From Candidatus Melainabacteria bacterium (GTDB taxonomy: Bacteria > Cyanobacteriota > Vampirovibrionia > Obscuribacterales > Obscuribacteraceae): 49,887 bases of DNA. The notes below the pieces were generated by a model. The model was not told the origin of the DNA, searched no databases, and was given only the letters and a program-made list of their open reading frames with translations. This document shows positions 24,661-33,599 of this stretch, one piece after another. A program made the position numbers and the translations under genes. Location of the stretch: assembly GCA_003153555.1 (NCBI GenBank), contig PLZS01000122.1, positions 1 through 49,887 on the forward strand, read 5' to 3'. Each line of letters starts with the position of its first letter. Position 1 is the stretch's first letter.

Positions 24661-25944
24661 TTAAGCACTGGCAACAGTAATCGCACGACAATCTTTGACG
24701 TTTATATTCACTGTCCAACCGAGATGCACTAAAGCAGCCGTTACAGACATTGATCCTCGCTGGCAATAATCCGACAAAATAAGCGCCTGATCTGCTTCAA
24801 TGCTGCCGGACACGAAGTAATTCTTCAATTCATTTGTCTTGTTGCATAATGCCGTTGCAGGGCTAGCAAATTTGAGCACTTGTTCGATGTATTCTCGTCT
24901 GAAGGGACGTTTGATGGTAGGTAAAACTGCATCAAGTGCTGATTTGAAACTGGTTCCTGTGGTGTGGATAAGCCGAAGTGCGCTGACCGCGTTTTGCCGT
25001 GTTATCGTCTGAAATTCTGCCAACTTTTGCAAAGCGAGTGCCCCATGCAAAAGTTCCTCTGTGACCCAGCTGAATTCGCAAAGTATCTCACCAATCATTT
25101 TTTGGTCAGGCTTAGAAATTTCGACTGCATTTATCACTTCTGTAGCAGAAAGAATCCCTGCCTCGATAAAAAGCTCGCCTAGCAGTGGTCGGTTTCGACC
25201 TTTTTTAGCAGTCAGATCAGATTGCATTTGCAGAATCTGTTCACTACGAGACGATAGAAATTGTAGTTCTCTGATGCCTTGGGCGCGATTGAATTTTTGC
25301 ATTCTTATTGCGGTTTGAACACTCAGAGCGGCACTAACTGCGGGGCAAGACAATGTGTTTGTCAGAGTTAGCACTCGCCCTAGCGGAAGCATTGTCGAAT
25401 TGGCAATGGTATGGCACCAAGCAAGTTTCAGTGGTGTCAGCAACCCCGCTGCAACTAGCAGTCCACCCAGTGTGTTGCTTTTCACGTTTGGGTCGCACAC
25501 CCATCCTGTTCTCCCGAGCGCCGCATGGAGTGTCAACCTCGGCTCTCGTTGTGAGATCTTGTTCGCTTCGGCTATCTGCGATTCTGATACCAACCCATCT
25601 ATTAACATCGATTGGGCGCGTATTAAATTGGTTAAGTCTTTCCTCGAAAAACAGCCTAGCATCACTAGTCCCAGACCAAGAGGTAGATTTCCATATCGAC
25701 CAATGTGTGCTGCATGCTCAAGCTCTTTACTCGTTGCCATGTTCAAGTCTGCAACTAGTCGTCCTAAGTGAATATTGTTAATAGAACGAACTACGTGTGC
25801 ATGCTCGTCGTGGTGGTCTCTTTGCGCAGTTAATGAACCATTACGGTGAGGCTCTGTAGGCAATAAGCCATTGTTCGAAGATGCAGCCCTTGACTGAATC
25901 GCTCCTGTGAATTCACTGGTTTTCGCAAGTTGCATCATAGTCAT
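24661..25944 (-). CDS. GspE-N/DUF4388-like repeat protein (427 aa)
   Basis: Three repeats of the helical type seen at the N-terminus of type II secretion/type IV pilus ATPases: L-G-x-L-(L/V/F)-x-x-x-x-x-(L/M)-(T/S), about 25 residues, then L-G-x-x-L, then a helix ending in a Q-rich turn. They lie near residues 59-115, 159-215 and 255-308. No ATPase domain follows, so it is not a secretion motor itself. In this family such modules bind cyclic nucleotides or partner proteins; here the role is unknown. It converges on kinase A3 with an 84-bp gap. An upstream element copy lies 52 bp before the start, tying it to the genes around the response regulator. Confidence 0.65.
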   Translation of the reverse strand: MTMMQLAKTSEFTGAIQSRAASSNNGLLPTEPHRNGSLTAQRDHHDEHAHVVRSINNIHLGRLVADLNMATSKELEHAAHIGRYGNLPLGLGLVMLGCFSRKDLTNLIRAQSMLIDGLVSESQIAEANKISQREPRLTLHAALGRTGWVCDPNVKSNTLGGLLVAAGLLTPLKLAWCHTIANSTMLPLGRVLTLTNTLSCPAVSAALSVQTAIRMQKFNRAQGIRELQFLSSRSEQILQMQSDLTAKKGRNRPLLGELFIEAGILSATEVINAVEISKPDQKMIGEILCEFSWVTEELLHGALALQKLAEFQTITRQNAVSALRLIHTTGTSFKSALDAVLPTIKRPFRREYIEQVLKFASPATALCNKTNELKNYFVSGSIEADQALILSDYCQRGSMSVTAALVHLGWTVNINVKDCRAITVASA

Positions 25945-25996
25945 TTATACTCGCCATCCGCTTTCTGCAATCATGTTTGAAATCCAAGGAATTACG

Positions 25997-26025
25997 CCGG
26001 AATTATTTGTGAATTCTTTGGGTAA
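25997..26025 (-). promoter_or_regulatory. 29-bp upstream element (copy h)
   Basis: Read toward the 24661-25944 gene: TTACCCAAAGAAT then TCACAAATAATTCCGG. It lies 52 bp before that start codon, the shortest spacing in the set. It is 12 kb from the other copies. Confidence 0.7.
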
Positions 26026-26149
26026 CGACAAACTTCGTTTGGTATGGTAGATAAATAGGCTGATTGCGCAGTGCAGCTAGGCCCCAAGCCTCACCACCAC
26101 AAGTCAACATCGCCTTCTAACTGGGATCAACTCAAGGAAAGGATTGAGA

Positions 26150-27013
26150 GTGAAAGGAAATGACTGGCCATTATTGATTTGCCTGACTCTGTTTCTGCCG
26201 ACGAATCCGTCCTACTGCCAGACGTCGGCAGAGATCAACAGTCTGTTCACGAAATCCAAACTGGTGGATCCCGGGCGCCAGGTCAACGCCGCAGTCGGGA
26301 CGGACAAAACAACCATTTCCACTTATAGCCATCCCAAAGCGACGGATCAGGATTGCAAGGTAGCAGCGCTGATGATGATGAAAGCGCTTAAGCAACAATA
26401 CAAAACTATTCACCTCATTCACGTGCTTTTCTATGATCCAGCGAACCCAAAACAATTCAGGGAGGTGAAGATTCGAGAAGCAGACTTTCTTCTTCTGAAT
26501 TCCGGAAGACCGCTACAGGAAGTAGTTTCACTAATTGACATAGCCCATCGTAAGCCACAGACTACTGCACTGAGTGGGTTCGTCAATTACAAAAGCGGAG
26601 AAGGCGATGTCAGCGTACTTTATCCTCAAGACTGGGTGCCGGCTGAACCAGGCATAGCGCTGATCAGGCTCGTTTCAAAAATGGATGCAACCAATGAGCT
26701 TGCTCTTTATCGAACGGTCGTTCCGGATCAATCGCTTGACGATATCGTCAACATCCACGAATCCGGGCTGCAGCTACAGTTCAAGGACTTCAAACGAATC
26801 AATCGTAAACCGCAAGATTCGAACGGACTGCACGGCATATACCTTGAGGCGACTGCCAAGGGCCCAAGTGGAGATTCCGTCGTAGAACGATCGGTGTTTG
26901 TGCTCAGTCACAGCCGTTGTTACAGGCTGACGATGGTTTCATCCGACTCGAGCAGTGCCGACATGAATCGTCTTTTCCATACGGTATCGGCCTCATTGAA
27001 GATTCAAGGCTGA
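26150..27013 (+). CDS. Exported protein with PsbP/DcrB-like C-terminal domain (287 aa)
   Basis: GTG start at 26150, 7-8 bases after AAAGGA; a TTG six bases earlier is also possible. Residues ~1-27 form a signal peptide (basic start, WPLLICLTLFLP core, S-Y-C-Q boundary). After a spacer, residues ~145-287 read G-x-V-x-Y-P-x-D-W-V-P near the start, then alternating strands and a final helix, the pattern of PsbP/DcrB/Mog1-type domains used by envelope proteins. No catalytic residues are evident. Location is periplasmic or membrane-attached. It is transcribed away from the 24661-25944 gene and toward kinase B1, 338 bp upstream of it. Confidence 0.6.
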   Translation: MKGNDWPLLICLTLFLPTNPSYCQTSAEINSLFTKSKLVDPGRQVNAAVGTDKTTISTYSHPKATDQDCKVAALMMMKALKQQYKTIHLIHVLFYDPANPKQFREVKIREADFLLLNSGRPLQEVVSLIDIAHRKPQTTALSGFVNYKSGEGDVSVLYPQDWVPAEPGIALIRLVSKMDATNELALYRTVVPDQSLDDIVNIHESGLQLQFKDFKRINRKPQDSNGLHGIYLEATAKGPSGDSVVERSVFVLSHSRCYRLTMVSSDSSSADMNRLFHTVSASLKIQG

Positions 27014-27351
27014 CCATGGCGATATGATTCCCGTTACGGAGGAGACTGTCGACTGGTGTTTGACACGGTCAGGATCTGGGTCAGACATGCTGCGCGGCAG
27101 TATTCGTTCGACGACCCGCACCAAAAGCGGTGCTAAAGAATTTAGCTTTAGCTAGTGTGAAACTGCAACCCCACCATTGTGAGCTGGGCTGCCGTATCGT
27201 GTATCTTTACGCTCTCTCAGGCTCGGTAGAGGTAAAGTTTCCGGTAACTATAATGCAACTGATGATACACTGGCAAAAAGGCTTCTAATAGAGGCTTGCC
27301 ATGTACTAACCACATTTTCGTGGTCGTAACTAAATTCTTCGACAATCCAAA
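27014..27351. other. Intergenic region upstream of kinase B1
   Basis: Holds a short hairpin (GCTAAA, GAA, TTTAGC at 27132-27146), the 27-bp motif at 27176 and one weak 43-codon frame. No gene is supported. Confidence 0.5.
27176..27202 (+). repeat. 27-bp dispersed motif, partner of 13769
   Basis: ATTGTGAGCTG followed by GGCTGCCGTATCGTGT. It shares about 22 of 27 bases with 13769-13795. Neither copy lies in a supported gene. Confidence 0.4.
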
Positions 27352-30300
27352 ATGAAGATTCTACCTAAGGGATTGATTCTTGTTGGCGCTCCACTCATTG
27401 TTGGACTTGTTTTTATTTCGTGGCTCTGTTACGGACTTTCAGAGACAAATCGTCTAATTCAACGTGAGCTGTTGCTGAAGGATTCAATAATCACCTTCAT
27501 CACGGCGACTCGTTGCACGATTACCGTAAGTCGCTGTACAGTCGCGTACAAGAACACTCATAATCAACTTTACAAAAAAATAGCACATGCTAACGAGCTA
27601 CAGGCTGCAGCAGCTAATGAGCATATAAAAGCGCTGCTAAAAAAAGACCCTTCGCTGCCAATACCCACCCTGAAATTATCCAAGCAGCAGCTGGATATGT
27701 TCGGACCAGACTCTACTTTGGACAAGGACCTGGTGGAGTTGAGCATGATGTTTACAGGGGAAAAGAAATATGACATGGCCGCAACTTCTGAGGCCCTGAT
27801 TCCGTTGCAACGTTCAAGCGATGTCCAGACTCAAAGGGCCTTTAATGCAATGAACGAGCTGGGGACAACCTTATACAATGGCATATTTGGTGAAGTTGCT
27901 TTGTCGATTGCACTGGCCGTATTCTTTTGTCTGAGTATTACTAACCGCCTTAAGATGATACTGAGCAACACAGTCAGTCTTTCAAACGGTACTGCACTCA
28001 GCCCGCCTCTGAAGGGCAGTGACGAGATTGCCGAGCTAGACCAGTTTCTTTTCAAATCAGCGACAGAAATAAGAGAACTGGAGCGCTTTAAAAAAGATAT
28101 GGTCGGCGTAGTCAGCCAGGAACTTAAAAGTCCGCTCTTTTCAGTCGGAACATTTCTTTCATCAGTTAGTGCCGGCGTGTACGGAACTTTGGCTCCAAAA
28201 GCTATAGAAAGAGTCGGGCGAACTTGCAACAGTGTAAAACGTTTGATTGGGTTAATTGCAGATCTGCTTTTCTTGGATCGCCTTGAGTTGGAAATCTCTC
28301 CAAAAGAGATCTCTGTTGATGAACTCATATCTGCGTCAGTGGATACAGTAAAAGAATTATCGGAGCAGTCTGGAATTGAAATTGTAGTAAAAAACGAGGG
28401 CGGTACTGTTTTTGCGGATCGCGATCGCTTGATCCAAGTAATCGTAAACTTGCTTTCCAACGCGCTGAAATTCTCGCCACCCAAAGGACAGATAACAATT
28501 GAAGCACTGCTGCGTGACGGGTGGTTTGAGTGTCGGATTAGCGATCAAGGTCGAGGCATTCCAGAGGCGTTCCGCGTCCAAATATTCGAACCTTTCAAGC
28601 AGGTAGACGCAAAAGATGCAACAACCAAAAAAGGAACGGGGCTTGGTTTGACCATTTCCCGTTCGATCGTCGAGCAGCATGGCGGAATAATCGGTGTCGA
28701 CTCTGAAGAAGGGAAAGGAAGTACATTCTGGTACAAGATTCCTGCATCCAGGTCTTCATTTTCAAACACGCCAGTGCCAGCGAATCACAAGTTAGACCAA
28801 GCAGGCAACGCATTATCGCTTAAGAGAAGCAAGATGCCAGGCCCAAGAAAGTTCAGCGTCTTAATGCAAGGGCTAGTGATTATATCGGTTCCCCTGATTT
28901 TTCAACTTGTTTTTGTCTTCTTTATAGCCACTAAGTTAGAGGAAGTTCGCCAACAGACTCATCTAGAAGAAGATTCCCAGAAAATCCTCAGTTCGTTGAA
29001 TCAAATGACAGATGAAGCTTGTGATTCCGTCCTATCCGGAATAGGGTACTTTGCTTTGAAGGGTCCTGAATTCTTGGAGTTATTCAATGCCAACAAGGCC
29101 AGAGCATTCGCTGCACTTGAAAAGGCGGAAGAGCTCGCTGCAGCCGAGCCTGAACAAATTAAAGACATGGAAATATGTCGATCTGCACTGAACAAAATTA
29201 ACTCTGAAGTGGCTAGCACGAGTAAAACGGGCATACTGAGCGTTTATTCTAGGATGGATCAATTGCACGATTTGCTCAAAGACCCTGCTCACGCGCAACG
29301 CTCCTTACTAGATAAAATGAGGATTGCGATCAAGGACCCCAAACAATATGAAGTGGTTGGCCCCTTTCTCGACGCACAGGCAGCCCAAAAGAGATTGATG
29401 GACAGAGAAAAAGCCAAGGGCGAAAGGCTTGCTGCGCAGCGTTCAGAAATGATTGATAGCCTGACCATGTTGTTCTTCTTAGGCATCGCTGTCAACATTT
29501 TCTTGTCAGTTGTTCTGGCTAATTACCTGATGAGAAATCTCACTAGTCGTGTGCAGCATGTCATGGAAAATATTGCCAGGATTGTCAAAAGAGAAGCTCT
29601 CGATCCACCGAAAAAAGGTGCTGATGAAATCGCATACCTGGATCAAGTTCTTTTTGAAACTGGTAATCACCTCATTGAGCTGGAGAGATTCAAGCAAGCA
29701 CTCGTTGCAATTGTCAGCCACGAACTGAGAACTCCTCTTATGGCTGTTTATTCTACCCTTGAGTTATTGGATGCAGGAGTATATGGCGAGCTCTCGGAAA
29801 ATGGAGAGCGAAATTTGAAAATTGCCGAAGAACAGGCTCGCACACTAATTCGTCTTATTAACGATCTGCTCGACATCGAAAAAATGGACGCTGGCAAGTT
29901 TGTGCTCGACAAAATTGAATTCAAGATTGGCGAACTAATCGAACCAACCACAGCAGCAGTGGCACCGCTCGCGGAGGCCAAGCAGATCAAGCTGGAACTA
30001 AACGAAACCAACGACGAATTGATATTATGGGCTGATCGTGATCGTCTCAGGCAGGCGCTCATCAATCTGCTTTCCACCAGAATAAAGTTTTCACCGGACC
30101 ACTCCACGATCAATTTTTCAGTTCAAAGCAAGAGCGCTGAAGTAGAATTTCGTGTTATTGATCATGGTGGTGGCATACCTGAAGAGCTAAGACAAAAGAT
30201 ATTCGACCGTTTTGTCCAGTTGGAGAAATCTGACGCAAGCGAACGCAACGGTTCAGGACTCGCACTTGCGATAACCAAAGCCATTGTAGAACAGCATGGT

Positions 30301-30429
30301 GGCACCATCGGCGTTGATTCGGAGATCGGGATAGGCAGCACGTTCTGGTTCAAACTCCCACTTAATCACGCTGATGCCAGCGCGAATGCGAATGCGGATG
30401 CGATCACACCAGTGACTAAGTCACAGTGA
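27352..30429 (+). CDS. Double-module sensor histidine kinase B1
   Basis: 1025 aa, second subfamily. Module 1: TM ~8-28, sensor ~30-180 with a Cys pair near 55-62, TM ~181-196, HAMP, DHp1 with Gln in place of His (Q256 in VVSQELKSPL). CA1 is complete: N370 in NLLSNALKF, D398 in DQGRGIP, GTGLGL, and STFWYKIP end. Module 2: TMs ~503-523 and ~712-732, HAMP, intact H790 in SHELRTPL. CA2 is recognisable but damaged: the N-box Asn is Thr909 (INLLSTRIKF) and GLGL is GLAL, while D937 of DHGGGIP remains. Phosphate should flow from CA1 to H790. Its stop is directly followed by the ATG of an RDD-TPR protein, so the two are an operon. No ribosome site is visible. Confidence 0.93.
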   Translation: MKILPKGLILVGAPLIVGLVFISWLCYGLSETNRLIQRELLLKDSIITFITATRCTITVSRCTVAYKNTHNQLYKKIAHANELQAAAANEHIKALLKKDPSLPIPTLKLSKQQLDMFGPDSTLDKDLVELSMMFTGEKKYDMAATSEALIPLQRSSDVQTQRAFNAMNELGTTLYNGIFGEVALSIALAVFFCLSITNRLKMILSNTVSLSNGTALSPPLKGSDEIAELDQFLFKSATEIRELERFKKDMVGVVSQELKSPLFSVGTFLSSVSAGVYGTLAPKAIERVGRTCNSVKRLIGLIADLLFLDRLELEISPKEISVDELISASVDTVKELSEQSGIEIVVKNEGGTVFADRDRLIQVIVNLLSNALKFSPPKGQITIEALLRDGWFECRISDQGRGIPEAFRVQIFEPFKQVDAKDATTKKGTGLGLTISRSIVEQHGGIIGVDSEEGKGSTFWYKIPASRSSFSNTPVPANHKLDQAGNALSLKRSKMPGPRKFSVLMQGLVIISVPLIFQLVFVFFIATKLEEVRQQTHLEEDSQKILSSLNQMTDEACDSVLSGIGYFALKGPEFLELFNANKARAFAALEKAEELAAAEPEQIKDMEICRSALNKINSEVASTSKTGILSVYSRMDQLHDLLKDPAHAQRSLLDKMRIAIKDPKQYEVVGPFLDAQAAQKRLMDREKAKGERLAAQRSEMIDSLTMLFFLGIAVNIFLSVVLANYLMRNLTSRVQHVMENIARIVKREALDPPKKGADEIAYLDQVLFETGNHLIELERFKQALVAIVSHELRTPLMAVYSTLELLDAGVYGELSENGERNLKIAEEQARTLIRLINDLLDIEKMDAGKFVLDKIEFKIGELIEPTTAAVAPLAEAKQIKLELNETNDELILWADRDRLRQALINLLSTRIKFSPDHSTINFSVQSKSAEVEFRVIDHGGGIPEELRQKIFDRFVQLEKSDASERNGSGLALAITKAIVEQHGGTIGVDSEIGIGSTFWFKLPLNHADASANANADAITPVTKSQ

Positions 30430-32217
30430 ATGAAAAGCGACGACGAGAAAATTGACAGACTATCCTTGTTCCTTCTCAGGTCAGCTGCATTCGTAATTGA
30501 CCAAGTTCTGTTCATCTTTCTTGCCGCACTCTCTCTTGTGCCCGTGCTGTCTTTGAGTGCTATAGTCGATCTTGGCTATCTGCAGAATTTCGCCCCTTGG
30601 CTTACCCTCCCTGCTAGCACGCCATTGTTGTTCTTATTGGCTGTGCTAGCTGGGTTGTTTTTCTTCTTCTTATGGTATTACCCCTGTCGGTTCGAGAGTT
30701 CCCAATGGCGAGGCACTTTCGGCAAACACGTTATGGGACTTAAATGTACTTTTAGTAACGGGGAAAGACTTCACTTTTGGCAAGTGACATGGCGTCTTAT
30801 TCTGCAAGGTTTCACAGTCATCCTATTTGCACAAGTGGCCTGGATCATGAGTTTGCCACCATTACATACTTGGTTGGCCGTTCCCCAAGACTGCATGAAT
30901 CTAATTGCGCTGAGCATCTTGTTTATCCCCTATATGGTCTCACTTTTCACGGTCAAGGGACAGACATTGATTGATCTGTGCACCGAACGCGTAGTGAAAA
31001 AACACTCAAATACCAGACTCAATTTTGACCTGCTGAAAGAATTGTTCGGCATACTGGTGTTTGGTCATGCGCGAACCAGTAAAATAGAGCGATATGCACT
31101 TAATACTTTGGCAGTTGGTTGGATTGCGTCTTTTTGTATTTTGATCAGTGCGCTCTTCGCACTGCCTGTTTGTTTGCTCAAGGTGGCTGAATTAGCCAAA
31201 AGTCACAATGCGGCCTCTCTTGAACAATATCGCAAGACTGCATTGTTCAAGCGCTTAGACTTGGTTTACTACCTGATAGCAGATGCTGCACAGTCGGATC
31301 ATAAATTCTGCGAAGATTCTCTCTCTAAAGCAATCATGTTACATCCGCATTGTCACACTTATTGGTATTGGCGGGCGCATCACCGCGTGGCTGAGAATAG
31401 ATATAGCGATGCATTGGCGGATGTTTCAGAAGCGATCAGAATTTATGATCCTCATAGCGGCACTGAGTGGTACGACTCGATTATTGGTCCTGTTCGATAT
31501 TGGGACGAAAGCTCGTTGTATGAGCTACGCGCGGAACTGCTGGAGAAATTGGGAGACAAGAAGAAGGCCTTGAGTGATTGCACGACTGCCATCCAACTGA
31601 GTGGTCGGCATGAAGATTATAAAACCTGGAGAAGATTGTATCGTTCTGTCTGCGAGCAGGAGCAGCCAACAGCTGGTGAACAGCAGGAAAAAGCTATAGA
31701 GCAGCAGAGAGTGTTTCATCAAATGAAATCTGCGTTTGCTAAGTCGAGTCATTCGTCTGTGATGGAACAAGCAATGCAGCTGAACAATGACGGGGTAACA
31801 GCTATCTTTAGGAAAGATTTTGATACGGCCATAAAAAAACTGCAAAGGGCTTTAGCTATTCATAAAAAGTTCGATCTGGCTGAGCGCAATCTAGCCATCG
31901 CATACAACGGCAAGGCTTGTGGGCTTAATAACCCGGAGCGTGCACTGACCTATTTCCGTTATGCGCTCTACATAGAACCAGAAAATCGGATAGCCAAACA
32001 AAACGTTGCCGGTCTCATGAAAGTGTTAGGAATGGACGTACATTCCTTTGCAGATCACATCAAATTAGCGGATCAGGCTATCGCTCAAGCAGATTTTCGC
32101 GGAGCCGTCGTGGAGTATAAGTCGGCTCTAGAGATCAAGCCGGATGCAAGCATCCAAAAATCGTTGGCTTTGATAGAGAGAGAGATTTCGGCCGAAAAAC
32201 CAAAAACAAATTGGTAG
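30430..32217 (+). CDS. RDD-domain membrane protein with TPR repeats (595 aa)
   Basis: ATG immediately follows the B1 stop (TGAATG), so translation is coupled. Residues ~8-185 form an RDD-type domain: R-x-x-A-x-x-I-D near 17-23, several TMs, R-G-T-F-G-K near 94-100, and a conserved-like I-D-x-C-x-x-R-V-V at the end. Another TM pair lies at ~222-250. From ~270 to the end the protein is a cytoplasmic TPR-like array (A-L-x-D-x-S-x-A-I, A-L-S-D-C-T-x-A-I, A-I-K-K-L-x-R-A-L, A-L-T-Y-F-R-Y-A-L). RDD proteins are poorly understood, with transport roles proposed. Pairing with a kinase suggests it is a sensor partner or output of B1. Confidence 0.8.
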   Translation: MKSDDEKIDRLSLFLLRSAAFVIDQVLFIFLAALSLVPVLSLSAIVDLGYLQNFAPWLTLPASTPLLFLLAVLAGLFFFFLWYYPCRFESSQWRGTFGKHVMGLKCTFSNGERLHFWQVTWRLILQGFTVILFAQVAWIMSLPPLHTWLAVPQDCMNLIALSILFIPYMVSLFTVKGQTLIDLCTERVVKKHSNTRLNFDLLKELFGILVFGHARTSKIERYALNTLAVGWIASFCILISALFALPVCLLKVAELAKSHNAASLEQYRKTALFKRLDLVYYLIADAAQSDHKFCEDSLSKAIMLHPHCHTYWYWRAHHRVAENRYSDALADVSEAIRIYDPHSGTEWYDSIIGPVRYWDESSLYELRAELLEKLGDKKKALSDCTTAIQLSGRHEDYKTWRRLYRSVCEQEQPTAGEQQEKAIEQQRVFHQMKSAFAKSSHSSVMEQAMQLNNDGVTAIFRKDFDTAIKKLQRALAIHKKFDLAERNLAIAYNGKACGLNNPERALTYFRYALYIEPENRIAKQNVAGLMKVLGMDVHSFADHIKLADQAIAQADFRGAVVEYKSALEIKPDASIQKSLALIEREISAEKPKTNW

Positions 32218-32264
32218 ATCCAGGCCTATTACAGCGGCCGCAACTTGGCTGAAACTCCGGCCAG

Positions 32265-32294
32265 TTGACGGATAACATGATCAGTCAGTATAGT
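32265..32294 (+). promoter_or_regulatory. Promoter for the TadE-like gene cluster
   Basis: TTGACG (32265-32270), 18-bp spacer, TATAGT (32289-32294). It sits 86 bp before the first TadE-like start and is among the best sigma70-type matches in the window. Confidence 0.5.
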
Positions 32295-32380
32295 CGCCGG
32301 AACGTTGGTAACCTATCGAAACAACAGGTTCGGATTCACATTAACCGGGCATAATGTATTCAGTCTTACGAGAATTCCAC

Positions 32381-32944
32381 ATGTCCAGAATAGCAATCAG
32401 AAAACCGAGAGGCTCGGGGATAGTGGAAGGTGTCGTCGGGCTGATTATGATAATTGGCGGGACGGTGCTGGCCGTGCTTCTTCTCGTGAATGTCGGTGCG
32501 GCTGCCTACAATAAGGAGAAGATCGGCTTGGTAGCAAACCAGGCGGCCACTTATGCATGTATATTGCCTAACGATGCGACCCGACAACCCCTGGTTGCAA
32601 CAGCGGTCGATGAGCTACTGAGCAACATGGGACTGAATCCCAATAACACAGTTGTAGACGTTCAAGACGTCAATATCGCCTCGGAGGTAGCGGTGAAGGT
32701 TACTGTCACAGCTACTATTGCAACCCTATTGTCTGGCAATTTTACTTCCATTATGCCTGCGCAGTTACGAATGTCTGACTCAGCACTGGTAGTTAAAGAC
32801 TCTTGGTATTGGGGGTACGGAGTGGGTGTCTTGCCCACAGGTCAAAAATTCACTGGCCCGATATTCAACCCAACTGGTGCGCTTCCAAATGATGGTTTGC
32901 CTGCCTACGGTGTCAGCCTTTTGGGTATGTGGAAAATTCGCTGA
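32381..32944 (+). CDS. TadE-like pilin-type protein 1 (187 aa)
   Basis: Start chosen at 32381 because the paralogues begin with the same M-S-R-x-A-I-R-K; an ATG 27 bases earlier is possible. After a short basic head comes G-S-G-I-V-E-G-V-V-G-L followed by one long hydrophobic segment (~residues 12-38), the arrangement of TadE/TadG-like minor pilins, where a conserved Glu sits at the start of the membrane helix. The rest (~40-187) would be extracytoplasmic, with N-Y/D-K-E-K-I and a W-Y-W-G-Y motif. No Tad assembly genes are nearby. First of three tandem paralogues. Confidence 0.65.
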   Translation: MSRIAIRKPRGSGIVEGVVGLIMIIGGTVLAVLLLVNVGAAAYNKEKIGLVANQAATYACILPNDATRQPLVATAVDELLSNMGLNPNNTVVDVQDVNIASEVAVKVTVTATIATLLSGNFTSIMPAQLRMSDSALVVKDSWYWGYGVGVLPTGQKFTGPIFNPTGALPNDGLPAYGVSLLGMWKIR

Positions 32945-33002
32945 GGCAGCGGGGAAACATTGGCGTGTGACTGGTTAAATTGAGTCGAGAGGATCCCACC
33001 CC

Positions 33003-33563
33003 ATGTCCAGACAAGCAATCAGAAAGACGAAAGGTGCGGGCATTGTGGAGGGTGTTGTCGGGCTGGTGGTGTTAACTATCTCGACGGTACTGGCCGTCCT
33101 TCTTCTCTTGAATGCAGGTGGAGCTGCCTACGATAAGGAGAAGATCAGCTTAGTTGCAGACCAAGCGGCCTGCTATGCAATTAGTTTGCCTAGCGATGCG
33201 ACCAGACAACCCCTTGTTGCAGCAATGGTCAACCAGCTACTGAGCAGCATGGGAATCAGTAATAACGCAATTGTAGACGTTCAAGATGTCACTGCCGGCG
33301 GACAAGCAGCAGTGCAGGTCAGTGTCACAACTTCTTGTTCAACTTTATTGACTGGCAGATTTGCTTCCGTTATGCCTTCGCAAATACAAATGTCTGATTC
33401 AACAGTGGTAGTTAGAAACGCTTGGTATAATGGCTACATGATTGAGTATCTGCCCTCAGGTCAGAAACTCAATCAACCTTTGATCAATGCAACTGGAGCG
33501 CTTCCAGCTGATGCATTGCCCGCCTACAATATCAGCCTGGTCGGAATGTACAAAGTCCGGTGA
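33003..33563 (+). CDS. TadE-like pilin-type protein 2 (186 aa)
   Basis: ATG after GAGAGGA. Same plan as the preceding gene: basic head, G-A-G-I-V-E-G-V-V-G-L, a single membrane helix, then an extracytoplasmic domain with D-K-E-K-I, A-T-R-Q-P-L-V-A and a P-A-Y-N-I-S-L-x-G-M-x-K-(V/I)-R C-terminus almost identical in pattern to copy 1. Two extra cysteines (~57 and ~110) are absent from copy 1 and could form a disulfide. It is 58 bp downstream of copy 1, same transcript likely. Confidence 0.65.
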   Translation: MSRQAIRKTKGAGIVEGVVGLVVLTISTVLAVLLLLNAGGAAYDKEKISLVADQAACYAISLPSDATRQPLVAAMVNQLLSSMGISNNAIVDVQDVTAGGQAAVQVSVTTSCSTLLTGRFASVMPSQIQMSDSTVVVRNAWYNGYMIEYLPSGQKLNQPLINATGALPADALPAYNISLVGMYKVR

Positions 33564-33599
33564 GATAACCACCCGTAGTGGCAAACGTAGAGGGGAGCT

